Assembly (NCBI GenBank): GCA_039984955.1
Contig: JBDWTN010000007.1
Location: 1,248,501 to 1,312,500 of the forward strand
Length of the DNA stretch: 64,000 bases
Origin: Marinobacter alexandrii
GTDB lineage: Bacteria; Bacteroidota; Bacteroidia; Cytophagales; Cyclobacteriaceae
Reading direction: 5' to 3'
Shown: positions 1 to 9,767 of the stretch, in pieces
Position numbering within the stretch: position 1 is the stretch's first letter
How the letters are laid out: each line of letters starts with the position of its first letter
Notes under the pieces: model-generated
Told to the model about the DNA's origin: nothing
What the model saw: the letters and a program-made list of their open reading frames with translations, nothing else
The model's database searches: none
Made by a program: the position numbers and the translations under genes

Positions 1-240
1 GATTTAGATACCTATTACGAAAATGCTGAGTGGGAAATGTATGCTGAAATTTTGCACAAAATAATAGCTCCCGCCCGACATTTTAGAGCAGATGAAATAG
101 TCTCTCTTTTAAAAGAACATGAACTATCCGCGAGAGGTGGCACTATTATTTCATCAGAAGCGTATCAAGAGATTAAAGGCAAGACCGCCAACCTTGTTAA
201 TTCGCTTAAACTACATTTAAGTCAAAACATAAATTCATGA
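1..240 (+). CDS. C-terminal end of an Hpt-like phosphotransfer or kinase protein (5' truncated by window)
   Basis: The reading frame is open from base 1, so the start lies outside the window; about 79 residues are visible. The segment reading HKIIAPARHF (histidine codon at 55-57) followed by an amphipathic helix resembles the core helix of histidine phosphotransfer domains (HKLKGAAR type), although the usual lysine-glycine after the histidine is not conserved. The stop codon overlaps the start of the downstream sigma-54 activator by 4 bases, which implies translational coupling. I infer that this is the end of the sensor or phosphorelay partner of that regulator. The family call is tentative because only the tail is seen. 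Confidence 0.5.
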   Translation, partial: DLDTYYENAEWEMYAEILHKIIAPARHFRADEIVSLLKEHELSARGGTIISSEAYQEIKGKTANLVNSLKLHLSQNINS

Positions 241-1595
241 GTAATCAGTCTTTTAAAGTTTTTGTCGTTGAGGATGATGAGTGGTACAGAAAATTGCTTA
301 CGCATACTCTGAGTCTTAATCCAGATTATGTTGTAAAAGCATTCCCAGATGGCCAATCAATGCTCTCCGAACTCAAACAGAAACCTCAACTGGTAACACT
401 TGATTTTAGATTGCCTGATTATAGTGGAGCAGAATTGTTTGAAAAAATAAAAGCCGAGGATCCTTCAATTGAAGTCATTATAATCTCTGAACAGCAAGAC
501 ATTGAAACGGCGATCGATCTATTGAAAAAAGGAGCCTATGACTACCTCACTAAAACGGAAGACATAAGAGATAGACTGATCCATGTTCTCAATAAACTAG
601 GAAAGAACAAAAAACTTGAAGAACGGGTAGAGACTTTACAAGAGGAAGTCGAGAAAAAATATGATTTTCAAGCCAATATGATTGGGCAAAGTACGGGTAT
701 CAAAAAGATTTTTAGGCTTGTTGAAAAAGCTATTACCAATAATATCACCGTAATGATCACAGGTGAAACTGGCACTGGAAAAGAAGTTGTCGCAAAATCC
801 ATCCACTACAATAGCAAACAGAAAGCAAAACCTTTTGTGCCTGTAAATATGAGCGCCATACCTAAAGACCTGGTTGAAAGCGAGCTCTTCGGCCATGAAA
901 AGGGATCATTCACTGGAGCTACTGGAAAACATATCGGGAAGTTCGAGCAAGCAAATGGAGGCACATTATTCTTGGATGAAATAGGTGAAATGGATATCTC
1001 ACTTCAAGCAAAACTCTTACGCGCTCTTCAGGAAAGAGAAATCACCCGTGTAGGAGGTTCTGCTGCAATTAAAATAGGCTGCAGAGTGATAGTTGCTACC
1101 CACAGAAATCTTCAGCAAGAAGTAAAAGATGGCAACTTCAGAGAGGATCTTTACTACAGATTGTTTGGTCTTCCTATTGAGTTGCCTCCTCTAAGGGAAC
1201 GAGATAAAGATGTAATCCTACTTGCAAAGTATTTTGCTGAAGCTTTTGCAAAAGAAAATAGCCAAGAGGTAAAATCATTTAGCAAAGAAGCTTTAAGGAA
1301 ATTAATGAATTACTCTTTCCCTGGGAATATTCGTGAATTAAAATCTATCGTAGAGCTTGCCATGGTCATGGCAGATGAAAGTGAAATCACACCCGATGAC
1401 ATCACTTTTGCACAAAAGGATATGCTTGCTGATGTGTTGACTGAAGAGATGAGTATGAGAGAGTATCAGATGCGAATCATTCACCTCTACATTAAGAGGT
1501 ATGATGATGACATTAAACTAATAGCAGATAAGTTAGATATAGGGCAGTCTACTATTTATAGACTCTTAAAAGAAGAAAAAGAATCCTCTCAATAA
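237..1595 (+). CDS. NtrC-family sigma-54-dependent response regulator
   Basis: 452 residues in the classic three-domain order. The receiver (about 1-120) has the acidic pair D13/D14, phosphoacceptor D56 and lysine K106. The AAA+ domain follows, with Walker A GETGTGKE at 176-183, the sigma-54 contact loop GSFTGA at 223-228 (serine in place of the usual alanine) and Walker [14 protein letters not shown] near 241-253. A C-terminal Fis-type helix-turn-helix ([16 protein letters not shown]) closes the protein. It activates RNA polymerase carrying sigma-54, which is encoded about 8 kb away by rpoN. It overlaps the upstream Hpt-like gene by 4 bases, so the two probably form one signalling unit. The target promoters cannot be seen here. 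Confidence 0.93.
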   Translation: MSNQSFKVFVVEDDEWYRKLLTHTLSLNPDYVVKAFPDGQSMLSELKQKPQLVTLDFRLPDYSGAELFEKIKAEDPSIEVIIISEQQDIETAIDLLKKGAYDYLTKTEDIRDRLIHVLNKLGKNKKLEERVETLQEEVEKKYDFQANMIGQSTGIKKIFRLVEKAITNNITVMITGETGTGKEVVAKSIHYNSKQKAKPFVPVNMSAIPKDLVESELFGHEKGSFTGATGKHIGKFEQANGGTLFLDEIGEMDISLQAKLLRALQEREITRVGGSAAIKIGCRVIVATHRNLQQEVKDGNFREDLYYRLFGLPIELPPLRERDKDVILLAKYFAEAFAKENSQEVKSFSKEALRKLMNYSFPGNIRELKSIVELAMVMADESEITPDDITFAQKDMLADVLTEEMSMREYQMRIIHLYIKRYDDDIKLIADKLDIGQSTIYRLLKEEKESSQ

Positions 1596-1600
1596 GATGC

Positions 1601-1628
1601 TTTTTCTCAAAATGAGAAAAATCTTTTT
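1601..1628 (+). terminator. Rho-independent terminator after the sigma-54 activator
   Basis: TTTTTCTCA (1601-1609) pairs with TGAGAAAAA (1613-1621) around a 3-base loop and is followed by TCTTTTT. The stem is AT-rich, so strength is uncertain, but it sits 6 bases after the stop codon. Confidence 0.55.
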
Positions 1629-1716
1629 GCATAAAAAAAATAAATGCCTGATTATCAATAATTTAATATAAAGGCACATCGATTGAATAACTATAGTCGT
1701 GAAAGTAAAATCGACT

Positions 1717-2220
1717 ATGAAATATTCTAAAACACTTATTCTTTTTGGACTTAGCATACTTCTGACGACTTCAATCATGGCTCAGAAGTTGAAAACCGGC
1801 ACATCATATAAGACCGCAATCGGTGTAAGAGGAATAGGTACTTCTGGATTAACAATAAAACACTTCACCTCTTCCAATCATGCTTTAGAAGGTATAATCG
1901 GATTTTACCCTAACGCTTTTTCCGCAACTCTTTTAGTCGAACGATACGCTCCCGCCTTTGAAGAACCTGGATTGAGATGGTATTATGGAATTGGAGGACA
2001 CATCGCAACACAATCTGATGTCATTAGAAACGAAGGTATTTATCGTAGAGAAACTTCTGAAGTTGGTTTTGGAGTAGATGGAATCTTTGGTATCGAATAT
2101 AAAATTCAAGAAGTCCCAATAGCAATGAGTCTAGACCTCAAGCCCTTCATCGAAGTAGCGACAGATGGTGATGCATTTATTGCGCTTGACCCTGGATTAG
2201 GTATTAAAGTAACATTCTAA
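1717..2220 (+). CDS. Secreted small outer-membrane beta-barrel-like protein
   Basis: About 167 residues from the ATG at 1717. I prefer this to the in-frame GTG at 1699 because a signal peptide (MKYSKTLILFGLSILL, ending SIMAQ) begins exactly there. The mature part is rich in alternating hydrophobic/polar strands and aromatic ends (YYGIGG, FGIEYKI) and closes with GLGIKVTF, a typical C-terminal beta-signal ending in phenylalanine. It probably inserts in the outer membrane as a small barrel. No specific function is recognised. The gene stands between a terminator and the coiled-coil gene and may be cotranscribed with the latter. Confidence 0.7.
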   Translation: MKYSKTLILFGLSILLTTSIMAQKLKTGTSYKTAIGVRGIGTSGLTIKHFTSSNHALEGIIGFYPNAFSATLLVERYAPAFEEPGLRWYYGIGGHIATQSDVIRNEGIYRRETSEVGFGVDGIFGIEYKIQEVPIAMSLDLKPFIEVATDGDAFIALDPGLGIKVTF

Positions 2221-2262
2221 GGATAGTATATAAAAGACAATCAAAATTTCAAATAAATTATT

Positions 2263-3168
2263 ATGAAAAGTAACACCAAAGTTATCCTGTCGATCGTGAT
2301 CGGATTGATCATCACTACAGGGCTTGCAGTTGTATTTGTTTCGATGCAAGAAGAAAAAAAAGAGTTGATCGTGCAGTCAACACAATTGGAAGTAGAACTT
2401 CAAGAACGGGATTCCGCTTACAACGAAATCATTGACATCATGTATGGCGTAGAAAGTAAAATCGAAAAAATAAAACAGAGAGAAAACCTGATAGCTGAAG
2501 TCTCCGGTAGTACAGATTTTACAGAAGCTGACAAAAAGCAAATGGTGAACGATATGGGAATGATAGACAGTCTCATTATCCAAACCAATGAAACTGTTGC
2601 TCGTCTTGTAGCCAAACTTGACAATGCAAATATCAATTTAAACTCCTTCAAGAACCGAGTGAATCAGCTATCCCGTGAGTTGGAAGATCGTCAAAATTCA
2701 ATTGCCGGACTTAGGGAAGAGCTGTCTGAAAAGGATGTAGTAATTGCAGATATGTCTGCTGACTTAAAATCATTGGAATATAGAGTAGATACACAAGAGC
2801 AGACTATTGATACTCAAATCACTAAAATCAGCATGCAAGAAGATGAGTTGAATACTGCATTTTTCGCCATTGGTACAGAGAAAGCTTTGGTAAAGGATGG
2901 TCTGGTGTCTAAAGAAGGAGGATTTCTATGGTTCGGCAAAACAAATGAACTAGATCCAAATGCTGAGAAAGAGAAATTCAGCGAGATCGATATCAGAACA
3001 ACCAATAGAGTGATTGTAGATGCTGAGAAAGTTAATTTGATTACTGAACACCCTTCAGATTCATATGAAATGATTAAGGAAGCAGGTGTAGTAAAATACA
3101 TAGATATCAAAAACCCAGACAAGTTTTGGGAAATATCGAAATACCTGGTAGTAGCTGTAAAAAGCTAA
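2263..3168 (+). CDS. Membrane-anchored coiled-coil protein of unknown function
   Basis: 301 residues. One N-terminal transmembrane helix (about residues 7-28, VILSIVIGLIITTGLAVVFV) is followed by a long heptad-rich region (about 30-200) full of E, K, Q and L, then a short globular C-terminus (FLWFGKTNELDPNAEKEKF). The layout suggests an inner-membrane protein with a periplasmic coiled coil. I do not recognise a named family. Two good terminators follow at once, so it ends its transcription unit. Confidence 0.7.
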   Translation: MKSNTKVILSIVIGLIITTGLAVVFVSMQEEKKELIVQSTQLEVELQERDSAYNEIIDIMYGVESKIEKIKQRENLIAEVSGSTDFTEADKKQMVNDMGMIDSLIIQTNETVARLVAKLDNANINLNSFKNRVNQLSRELEDRQNSIAGLREELSEKDVVIADMSADLKSLEYRVDTQEQTIDTQITKISMQEDELNTAFFAIGTEKALVKDGLVSKEGGFLWFGKTNELDPNAEKEKFSEIDIRTTNRVIVDAEKVNLITEHPSDSYEMIKEAGVVKYIDIKNPDKFWEISKYLVVAVKS

Positions 3169-3195
3169 AATCAGTTATGGGTTGTGGTGACTCAA

Positions 3196-3222
3196 GGGTC
3201 TGCGTCCTGTAGACCCTTTTTT
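3196..3222 (+). terminator. Rho-independent terminator
   Basis: GGGTCT (3196-3201) pairs with AGACCC (3211-3216) around a 9-base loop, followed directly by six T. It lies 27 bases after the coiled-coil gene. Confidence 0.8.
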
Positions 3223-3243
3223 AAAATCTTATCAATCAGCTTT

Positions 3244-3273
3244 AGGCTTGTTCAAATGAACAGGCCTTTTTTT
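3244..3273 (+). terminator. Second, stronger Rho-independent terminator
   Basis: AGGCTTGTTC (3244-3253) pairs with GAACAGGCCT (3258-3267) through ten pairs with one G-U, closing an AAAT loop and running into a T tract. Two terminators in a row insulate the PadR module from upstream transcription. Confidence 0.85.
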
Positions 3274-3330
3274 AATTATTTGTTATACGATTAGGAAACT
3301 AATATAAGACTCTTTTCGTATCACCACCTT

Positions 3331-3663
3331 ATGAAGCACACTCAGCTTGGTGAATTTGAGGAGTTAGTTCTACTAGTAGTAGGTTCTCTTCATGAAAATG
3401 CTTACAGTATCTCCATAAAAGCAGAGCTTAAGGAAAAAACAAAGCGAAATCCTAGCATAGGGGCTTTGCATTCAGCTCTAAATAGGTTAGAAAAAAAGGG
3501 ATTTATCACATCATATGAAGGAGGAGCTACCACAGAAAGAGGTGGTAGAAGAAAACGATTCTATCAAATCACTGCTTTTGGAAGAAAAGCGCTGGATCAA
3601 TCCTATGAATTAAGATCTTCATTGTATCACACCTTACCAAACATAGGATATGCTGGGAAATGA
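3331..3663 (+). CDS. PadR-family transcriptional regulator (module 1)
   Basis: 110 residues with the PadR winged-helix pattern: LGEFEELVLLVVGSLHENAYS at the start, then IGALHSALNRLEKKGFITS, the wing TTERGGRRKRFYQIT and GRKAL. It overlaps the following permease gene by 14 bases in another frame. PadR proteins usually repress their own operon in response to small molecules or envelope stress, so I infer control of the adjacent permease. A TTAG-GAAA-CTAA dyad at 3291-3302 upstream is a possible operator. A close functional twin of the pair occurs at 51.7-54.7 kb. Confidence 0.88.
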   Translation: MKHTQLGEFEELVLLVVGSLHENAYSISIKAELKEKTKRNPSIGALHSALNRLEKKGFITSYEGGATTERGGRRKRFYQITAFGRKALDQSYELRSSLYHTLPNIGYAGK

Positions 3664-6301
3664 AGAAGGAAAGCGTAAAACACCACCAAAATGGCCGGAT
3701 AAATTTTTAGGCTGGTTTTGTCATGAAGACCATTTAGAAATACTCAGAGGAGATGTGTATGAACTCTATGAGGAGCACATTGAAACTATGCCTAAGTGGA
3801 AAGCTGACTTGCTATTCATTCTCAATATTCTAGGTTTATGCCGACCATTTGTATTTAAACGAAAAAGTCAAAATTCAATTCATATTGCCATGTTTAGAAA
3901 CTACTTCAAAGTCACCTACAGAAATTTCATTAAGCAAAAAGTCTACTCCATGCTTAATATTAGCGGGCTAGCTATAGGTCTGGCGTGTGCTATCCTTATT
4001 TTCATTTACATAAGTGATGAGCTTAGTTACGATAAATTCCATTCCAAATCGGATAGAATCTACAGAGTACTAGAGAAGTTTGAAAGTGAGGGTGTCGGTG
4101 AACATTCAGCTAGCCTACCCTTCCCGACAGGCCCTGCACTCAAAAATGATTTTGGAAGACAAGTGGAGCATGCAGTTAGGTTCTTCAATTTCCAATCTCC
4201 TTCTCTGGCATTAGCCAATAAAGCTGCTGACAAAGGGTTTAATGAATCAAGTATATTTTTTGCGGATTCTACTTTCTTCGACGTTTTCGACTTTGAACTA
4301 ATTGAAGGAGATAAAGAAACTGCTCTGGACGATCCTAATAGTATATTGATCACGCGATCCATGGCTAAAAAGTATTTCGTTGATGACGATCCTATGGGTA
4401 AGACACTTGAGTTCCAAGGTGATCAAAATCTAATGATCACAGGTATTCTTGAGGATTCGCCTAAAAATGCTCATTTTCAATTTGACTTTATTGTTTCCTT
4501 TTCAAGCCTTAAGGCTAGTTTCGGAGGGTCATACCCTACTTCTTGGTATTGGAATCCTTGCTGGACTTATATCGTCCTTGAAGAGAATACCAAGCCCTCC
4601 GACTTACTTGGACAATTTCCTGACTTTGTTCAGAAATACTTTCCTGACTTTGTAAAAGACGATATAGAACTACAACTACAGCCGGTTGAGGACATTCACC
4701 TTACAAGTAAGCTAGACTATGAAATTGCTGCGAATAGTGACATGAAAAATGTCTACATATTTGGAATGGTAGCTGTCTTTGTACTAATTATTGCCGCTAT
4801 TAATTTTATATACCTGAGCACAGCAAGAGCCAATAAAAGAGCAAAAGAAGTAGGAGTCAGAAAAGCATTGGGTAGCGCCAAATCACAATTGATTAATCAA
4901 TTCATTTTTGAGTCGATTCTTTTAACATTCACTTCATTGTTAATTGGCGTTTTTATTGTGATACTAATACTTCCAGGGTTCAATGCACTTACTGAAAAAA
5001 CAGTTCCTATATCTATATTGCTCGAACCTCTTTTTCTATTTAATCTAATAGGAGCAGGCCTGATCATTGGATTACTATCTGGTTTCTATCCGGCCTTTGT
5101 ATTATCTTCTTTCAAGACTGTATCCGTTCTAAAAGGAGGTCATCTAAAGATCAACGGGATGAATTTTCGAAGAATCCTGGTAACGGCCCAATTCTCTATC
5201 TCAATCATGCTAATCATTGGCACATTCATCGTATTGAAGCAACTCGATTTCCTTCAAAGCAAAGACGCAGGGTTTGATGATGAAAACATCGTAATGGTTC
5301 CCGTTATTCAATCACCAATGGGACAACATTATGAAAATTTCAAAATTGCAGCTTTGCAAAGTCCACATATCAGTTCTATGACAGCCGTGGAAGAGATAGT
5401 AGGAGCTAAGTATCAGGTGGGCAATTATCTCTTTGAAGGTATGGAGGAATCCAAACCCTTTCCAAGATTCAATGTAAGGCATGATTTTGTCAGCACCATG
5501 AATATTCCCTTAGCAGCTGGAAGGGCATATGATCAGACCATACAAACTGATGATTCGTTAGCCCTAATCGTAAACGAGACACTTGTTCATAGCATGGGAT
5601 GGGATACTCCACAAGAGGCCGTTGGGAAACGCTTCAATTTCAGAGGGGAATTAAAAGGTAGAATTGTGGGTGTGGTTGAAGATTACAATTTTGCTTCTAA
5701 GCATTACCCTATCGCACCTCTAGTCATCACATTAAATACTCGTCCAAGAGCATTTAATCTATTCATCAAGTATGTCGCAATAAAAATTGATGGAACTCAA
5801 ACAAAAACAGCAATAGCTGATCTGGAGCGAGCCTGGGTATCAGTTCTTCCTGACAGACCTTTTGACTTCTTTTTTCTGGATGATAGAATCAATGATTCTT
5901 ATAAATCTGAAATGAAACTAAGCGATATTACTGTCATTTTTTCTACTCTTGCCATACTGGTAGCATGCCTTGGACTTTTCGGACTTGCTACTTTTAGTGT
6001 TGAACAACGCACCAAAGAAATTGGAGTGAGAAAAGTGCTCGGAATCAATACTTCTCAGATTATGCTCCTTCTTTCGCGTGAGTTCATGGTATTGATTGGT
6101 ATTGCATTCTTGATTGCTATTCCACTTGCATATTATTCATTGAATGAATGGCTTAATGATTTTGCTTTTAGAATTGATATTCAAATTTGGCCATTTATTC
6201 TAGCGGGAGCAATGACCTTCTTTATCTCAGCAATTACGGTTGCGTTTCACGCACTAAAAGCATCCTATATAAATCCTACTGAAACACTCAAAAGTGAGTA
6301 A
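3650..6301 (+). CDS. ABC transporter permease with permease-prefix domain (MacB/FtsX type, module 1)
   Basis: 883 residues. The N-terminal 80 residues (FLGWFCHEDHLEILRGDVYELYEEH) match the prefix domain found on Bacteroidota permeases that pair with PadR. Two MacB_PCD/FtsX units follow, each with a large periplasmic domain and four-helix FtsX core; the repeated REVGVRKALG-like signature appears as KEVGVRKALGS and KEIGVRKVLGI. No ATPase gene is adjacent, so the partner ATPase is encoded elsewhere. The start overlaps padR, implying coupling. Members act in efflux or envelope mechanotransmission; the substrate is unknown. Confidence 0.88.
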   Translation: MLGNEEGKRKTPPKWPDKFLGWFCHEDHLEILRGDVYELYEEHIETMPKWKADLLFILNILGLCRPFVFKRKSQNSIHIAMFRNYFKVTYRNFIKQKVYSMLNISGLAIGLACAILIFIYISDELSYDKFHSKSDRIYRVLEKFESEGVGEHSASLPFPTGPALKNDFGRQVEHAVRFFNFQSPSLALANKAADKGFNESSIFFADSTFFDVFDFELIEGDKETALDDPNSILITRSMAKKYFVDDDPMGKTLEFQGDQNLMITGILEDSPKNAHFQFDFIVSFSSLKASFGGSYPTSWYWNPCWTYIVLEENTKPSDLLGQFPDFVQKYFPDFVKDDIELQLQPVEDIHLTSKLDYEIAANSDMKNVYIFGMVAVFVLIIAAINFIYLSTARANKRAKEVGVRKALGSAKSQLINQFIFESILLTFTSLLIGVFIVILILPGFNALTEKTVPISILLEPLFLFNLIGAGLIIGLLSGFYPAFVLSSFKTVSVLKGGHLKINGMNFRRILVTAQFSISIMLIIGTFIVLKQLDFLQSKDAGFDDENIVMVPVIQSPMGQHYENFKIAALQSPHISSMTAVEEIVGAKYQVGNYLFEGMEESKPFPRFNVRHDFVSTMNIPLAAGRAYDQTIQTDDSLALIVNETLVHSMGWDTPQEAVGKRFNFRGELKGRIVGVVEDYNFASKHYPIAPLVITLNTRPRAFNLFIKYVAIKIDGTQTKTAIADLERAWVSVLPDRPFDFFFLDDRINDSYKSEMKLSDITVIFSTLAILVACLGLFGLATFSVEQRTKEIGVRKVLGINTSQIMLLLSREFMVLIGIAFLIAIPLAYYSLNEWLNDFAFRIDIQIWPFILAGAMTFFISAITVAFHALKASYINPTETLKSE

Positions 6302-6305
6302 ATCA

Positions 6306-7124
6306 CTAATCCGTCTTAATGGATCTATTAAATGGAAGCCCCAGTTGATATTTGATGTCTTCATCTCGGTTCCCATCAGTCACATCAAGTCCATATTTGA
6401 TCTTTGAGGTATCATCGTAGGTAAAAGTCCCGAATAAACGATCCCATATTGATAATACATTACCAAAGTTAGTATCTGTCCAAGGTCGCTCGAAATGATG
6501 GTGAAACTTATGCGTATTTGGAGTAATTATGATGAAACTCAATGCTTTATCTAGCCATTTAGGTAAACTGATATTAGCATGTGTCCAATATGTGAAAAAT
6601 ATGGTGATAATTCTGTAGAAAAGATAATATGCTACCGGCATACCGAACAGCACAAAAGTGATAAGTGCAAGAGCTTCTCGAAGAATAAATTCGATTGGAT
6701 GCTGACGCACACCAGTTGTCAAATCCACCTTAGTATCGCTATGATGAACCATATGTAGTTTCCACATCCATTTCACTCGGTGCAGAAGGAAATGAGCAAA
6801 ATATTGAGATACTAAGTCCAGTGCAATGAATGAAATAATCAAGCCTACCCAAACTGGCATCTCAAACCAATTCAAAATACCAAAATCAGCTTGAGAAGTC
6901 CATTTAGTGACTCCAACCAATGCGATACCATAGATTACATTGATGATCATCAACATAGACAGGAAGAATAAATTCACTCCGTCATGTCGTAATCGCTTAT
7001 AGTCATGCTTGACTAAAGGCATCAAATTTTCAAGAATAAAAAAGAAAGCCAAGCATATCCCTACCCAGCTAATTTTTTGAACAGTTGTTAACGCTGCAAA
7101 ATAATCTAGAAACTCTTCCATCAC
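6306..7124 (-). CDS. Sterol desaturase / fatty acid hydroxylase family membrane protein
   Basis: 272 residues with four predicted transmembrane helices and the di-iron histidine clusters of the family: HFLLHR, HMVHHSD and HKFHHH. Members are oxygen-dependent hydroxylases or desaturases acting on lipids in the membrane. The gene is convergent with the permease (4 bases between stops) and appears monocistronic. The exact substrate cannot be told from sequence; a lipid or carotenoid hydroxylase is possible. Confidence 0.88.
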   Translation of the reverse strand: MMEEFLDYFAALTTVQKISWVGICLAFFFILENLMPLVKHDYKRLRHDGVNLFFLSMLMIINVIYGIALVGVTKWTSQADFGILNWFEMPVWVGLIISFIALDLVSQYFAHFLLHRVKWMWKLHMVHHSDTKVDLTTGVRQHPIEFILREALALITFVLFGMPVAYYLFYRIITIFFTYWTHANISLPKWLDKALSFIIITPNTHKFHHHFERPWTDTNFGNVLSIWDRLFGTFTYDDTSKIKYGLDVTDGNRDEDIKYQLGLPFNRSIKTD

Positions 7125-7172
7125 GTACTGCTTAATCCAATAACTAATATACTAAGCAAACAGCAAATTGTT

Positions 7173-7250
7173 CTAAAGTTCACAGTTGCTAGGAAATGGG
7201 ATAACGTCCCTGATGTTCCCATACCAGTCAAAAACTGGATCACTAGCTCG
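7173..7250 (-). pseudogene. Remnant copy of the asnS 3' end
   Basis: Read on the minus strand and corrected for a single-base loss, this stretch encodes an IQFLTGMG-like segment, then [13 protein letters not shown] and a stop. That matches the C-terminus of the intact AsnRS about 1.1 kb away ([25 protein letters not shown] in pieces). The copy lacks the 9 bases for RTP, has one frameshift near 7217 and ends in TAG rather than TAA. Homology is lost beyond about 7250. It is a non-functional duplicate or displaced end that brackets, with asnS, the CarboxypepD_reg-like gene. Confidence 0.82.
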
Positions 7251-7297
7251 TATGTCTAGAACTGAATTTGAAATAACCAAGTTTTTTGGATTAAATA

Positions 7298-8149
7298 TCA
7301 TCTCAATCTATATACCTCTGCTCCGATGGCATAAATATGATTTTGCCCTGGCAAAGAGTATTCCCATTTTCCAAAGCTAGAATTGCGAACAAGTTGGTCT
7401 TTAGAAAAAGTATCCGTCTCAGAGCACACAATAGAGAAATAACCATCTCTAGATTCCCACAGTAGGTTTAAAAACTCGAAACAAACAAAAAAGTCTTCTG
7501 TAAAGACCAAATTCGCATAGCTCAGATCAACCTCAACCCACCCTTTCAAGTTAGCAATACTTACAAAGGCTCCTTCGAATACATCCGATCCTGGCAATCC
7601 ATCTGTAGTTTTTTCAAGAACTCGTACTCTCATTTTCATTTTTGCTAGGGTATTATCTCCTATTTTAATCCTCGCCTTGGATAGAAAAACCGGATAAGTA
7701 CTGGATTTCATCAGATGAGCTATTTGTGACCCCTCCTTGAAGTTGGCGTAACATGACCCCCAATAAAACATCGGCTTTACGCCCAGTTTTTCATAACTTC
7801 TTTTCTTTTTACCAGGATTTATCACCACAGTGGGGAGTTTTATGATAGCTTCTTCTAGTTCTACGACGATTTCAGAGTTATGTAACAAGGAAGTAATTAG
7901 TAGCTTTTTACGAGTGTGAGTTACCTCAGAAAAAGTCAAAGAGTCACCGGAAAACCGAGGAGGAATCGCCAACCGAAAGAGTCCAGTTTCATTAGATACC
8001 GTTCCAATATTTCTTCCCAAAATACCAATAGATGCATAAGGAATCGGCTGCTTAGTCTTCGCATCCACTACTACTCCCATAATGGTTTTATCCTGTGAAA
8101 AACCCAAGACACTATTGCTAAGCAGCAAACAAAAAAAAAGCTTATTCAT
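7298..8149 (-). CDS. Secreted CarboxypepD_reg-like domain protein
   Basis: 283 residues. A signal peptide (MNKLFFCLLLSNSVLGFSQ) is followed by a CarboxypepD_reg-like beta-sandwich (about 20-100: IMGVVVDAKTKQPIPYASIGI...GTVSNETGLFRL), the fold also found at the N-terminus of TonB-dependent receptors. The remaining 180 residues are not recognised; they hold several aromatic beta-strand-like segments but no receptor barrel. The product is probably periplasmic or outer-membrane associated. The gene is bracketed by asnS and the asnS remnant, which suggests it came with a rearrangement at the asnS 3' end. Confidence 0.75.
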   Translation of the reverse strand: MNKLFFCLLLSNSVLGFSQDKTIMGVVVDAKTKQPIPYASIGILGRNIGTVSNETGLFRLAIPPRFSGDSLTFSEVTHTRKKLLITSLLHNSEIVVELEEAIIKLPTVVINPGKKKRSYEKLGVKPMFYWGSCYANFKEGSQIAHLMKSSTYPVFLSKARIKIGDNTLAKMKMRVRVLEKTTDGLPGSDVFEGAFVSIANLKGWVEVDLSYANLVFTEDFFVCFEFLNLLWESRDGYFSIVCSETDTFSKDQLVRNSSFGKWEYSLPGQNHIYAIGAEVYRLR

Positions 8150-8294
8150 CTACGGTCAATCTTTTACTATTGAAACGACTGAATACAGAAGGAATAAGTT
8201 ACAATTTGAATGGAATTTTTTCCTTATTGTGAAAATAATAGTAACAAAATATAAGGCCCTTAAGCATTATCGACCCATAAGCGATAGAAGATTC

Positions 8295-9752
8295 TTAAAA
8301 TTCACAGTTGCCAGGAGTTCTAGGAAATGGGATAACATCCCTGATATTTCCCATACCTGTTACAAATTGAATCATTCGCTCAAAGCCAAGTCCATATCCA
8401 CTGTGAGGAACTGTGCCATATCTTCTAGTATCTAGATACCATGAAAGTTCTTCTTTAGGAATATCCATTTCCTTCATCCTGCTCTCCAGGTTTGCTTGTC
8501 GCTCTTCTCTTTGAGAACCTCCGACAATCTCTCCTATCCCTGGAAATAACACATCCATAGCCGCTACCGTCTTGCCGTCATCATTTTGACGCATGTAAAA
8601 GGCCTTTATGTCTTTCGGGTAATTGAATAAAATAACTGGCTTCTTGAAATGTTTTTCAACTAGATATCGTTCGTGTTCGGATTGCAGGTCAGCGCCCCAC
8701 TCCTCTATTAGGTACTGAAACTTCTTCTTCTGATTTGGCTTGGACCTTTTCAGTATTTCAATAGCATCAGTATAGGAAAGTCTTTCAAAATCATTTTCAG
8801 CCACAAATTGAAGTCGCTCGACTAGCGACAATTCACTACGCTCATTTTGAGGCTTACTCTTTTCTTCATCTAACAATCTTTTGTTGAAGAACTCTAAATC
8901 ATCCTTACAATGATCAAGCGCATGCTTAACCATATACTTTAGCATCTCTTCAGCAAGATCCATGTTATCTTCTAAGTCACAAAAAGCCATTTCTGGCTCC
9001 ACCATCCAAAATTCTGCCAAGTGGCGTGTTGTGTTACTATTTTCTGCTCTAAAAGTCGGTCCGAATGTATATATCTCAGAAACAGCAAGTGCTGCGAGTT
9101 CACCTTCTAATTGCCCAGAAACTGTCAAATTCGTCTCCTTTTCAAAAAAATCTTGTTTGTAATCTATTGAACCTTCCTCTGTTTTAGGAACATTATGAAG
9201 GTCAAGAGTGGTCACCTTAAAAGTCTCCCCTGCTCCCTCAGCATCCGATGCTGTAAGAATCGGTGTATGTAGGTAGACAAATCCTTTGTTGTGAAAAAAG
9301 GTGTGTAGTGCATAAGCCATTTCATGGCGTACCCTAAACACTGCTCCAAAAGTGTTCGTTCTAGGTCTTAAATGAGCTATCTCCCTTAAGAATTCCATCG
9401 AATGTTTTTTGGGTTGCAATGGATACTCTTCAGGGTCGGCTTCCCCCAAAACTTCAATATTTTTCACTAAAAGCTCTACAGACTGACCACTACCTTGTGA
9501 CTCTGCAAGTGTGCCTACAGCTGAAATACTTGCGCCAGTCGTAATTTTCTTTAATAAATTTTCATCGATCGATTCGACATCCAGAACTAACTGCAGGTTA
9601 TTAATGGTGGACCCATCATTTAAAGCAATAAACGCCACATTCTTGCTCCCACGCTTGGTTCTGACCCATCCTTTAGCACATAATTCTTCACCAGATCTTC
9701 CTTGGTTTAAAATTTGCTTGACTTTTGTTCTTCTAATTTTATCCACCATCAT
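8295..9752 (-). CDS. asnS: Asparagine--tRNA ligase
   Basis: About 485 residues. It has an OB-fold anticodon-binding domain ([19 protein letters not shown]) and a class II catalytic core with motif 2 ([21 protein letters not shown]) and motif 3 ([12 protein letters not shown]). It charges tRNA-Asn in the cytoplasm. I take the ATG at 9752 (or 9749): the frame stays open to an ATG at 9770, but a TAGTTTTG -7 box on this strand at 9768-9775 would place the transcript start downstream of it. It is divergent from rpoN. Its last 78 bases are echoed by the remnant at 7173-7250. Confidence 0.96.
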   Translation of the reverse strand: MMVDKIRRTKVKQILNQGRSGEELCAKGWVRTKRGSKNVAFIALNDGSTINNLQLVLDVESIDENLLKKITTGASISAVGTLAESQGSGQSVELLVKNIEVLGEADPEEYPLQPKKHSMEFLREIAHLRPRTNTFGAVFRVRHEMAYALHTFFHNKGFVYLHTPILTASDAEGAGETFKVTTLDLHNVPKTEEGSIDYKQDFFEKETNLTVSGQLEGELAALAVSEIYTFGPTFRAENSNTTRHLAEFWMVEPEMAFCDLEDNMDLAEEMLKYMVKHALDHCKDDLEFFNKRLLDEEKSKPQNERSELSLVERLQFVAENDFERLSYTDAIEILKRSKPNQKKKFQYLIEEWGADLQSEHERYLVEKHFKKPVILFNYPKDIKAFYMRQNDDGKTVAAMDVLFPGIGEIVGGSQREERQANLESRMKEMDIPKEELSWYLDTRRYGTVPHSGYGLGFERMIQFVTGMGNIRDVIPFPRTPGNCEF

Positions 9753-9767
9753 TAAATATTTGCGCCG

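Noticed and set aside
7186-7380. Short plus-strand frame of 64 codons
   Set aside because: It is the antisense of the asnS remnant and of the end of the 7298-8149 gene; no start context or protein-like composition.
8082-8435. Plus-strand frame of 117 codons across the asnS 3' end
   Set aside because: Overlaps two well-supported minus-strand genes and has a composition like antisense sequence.
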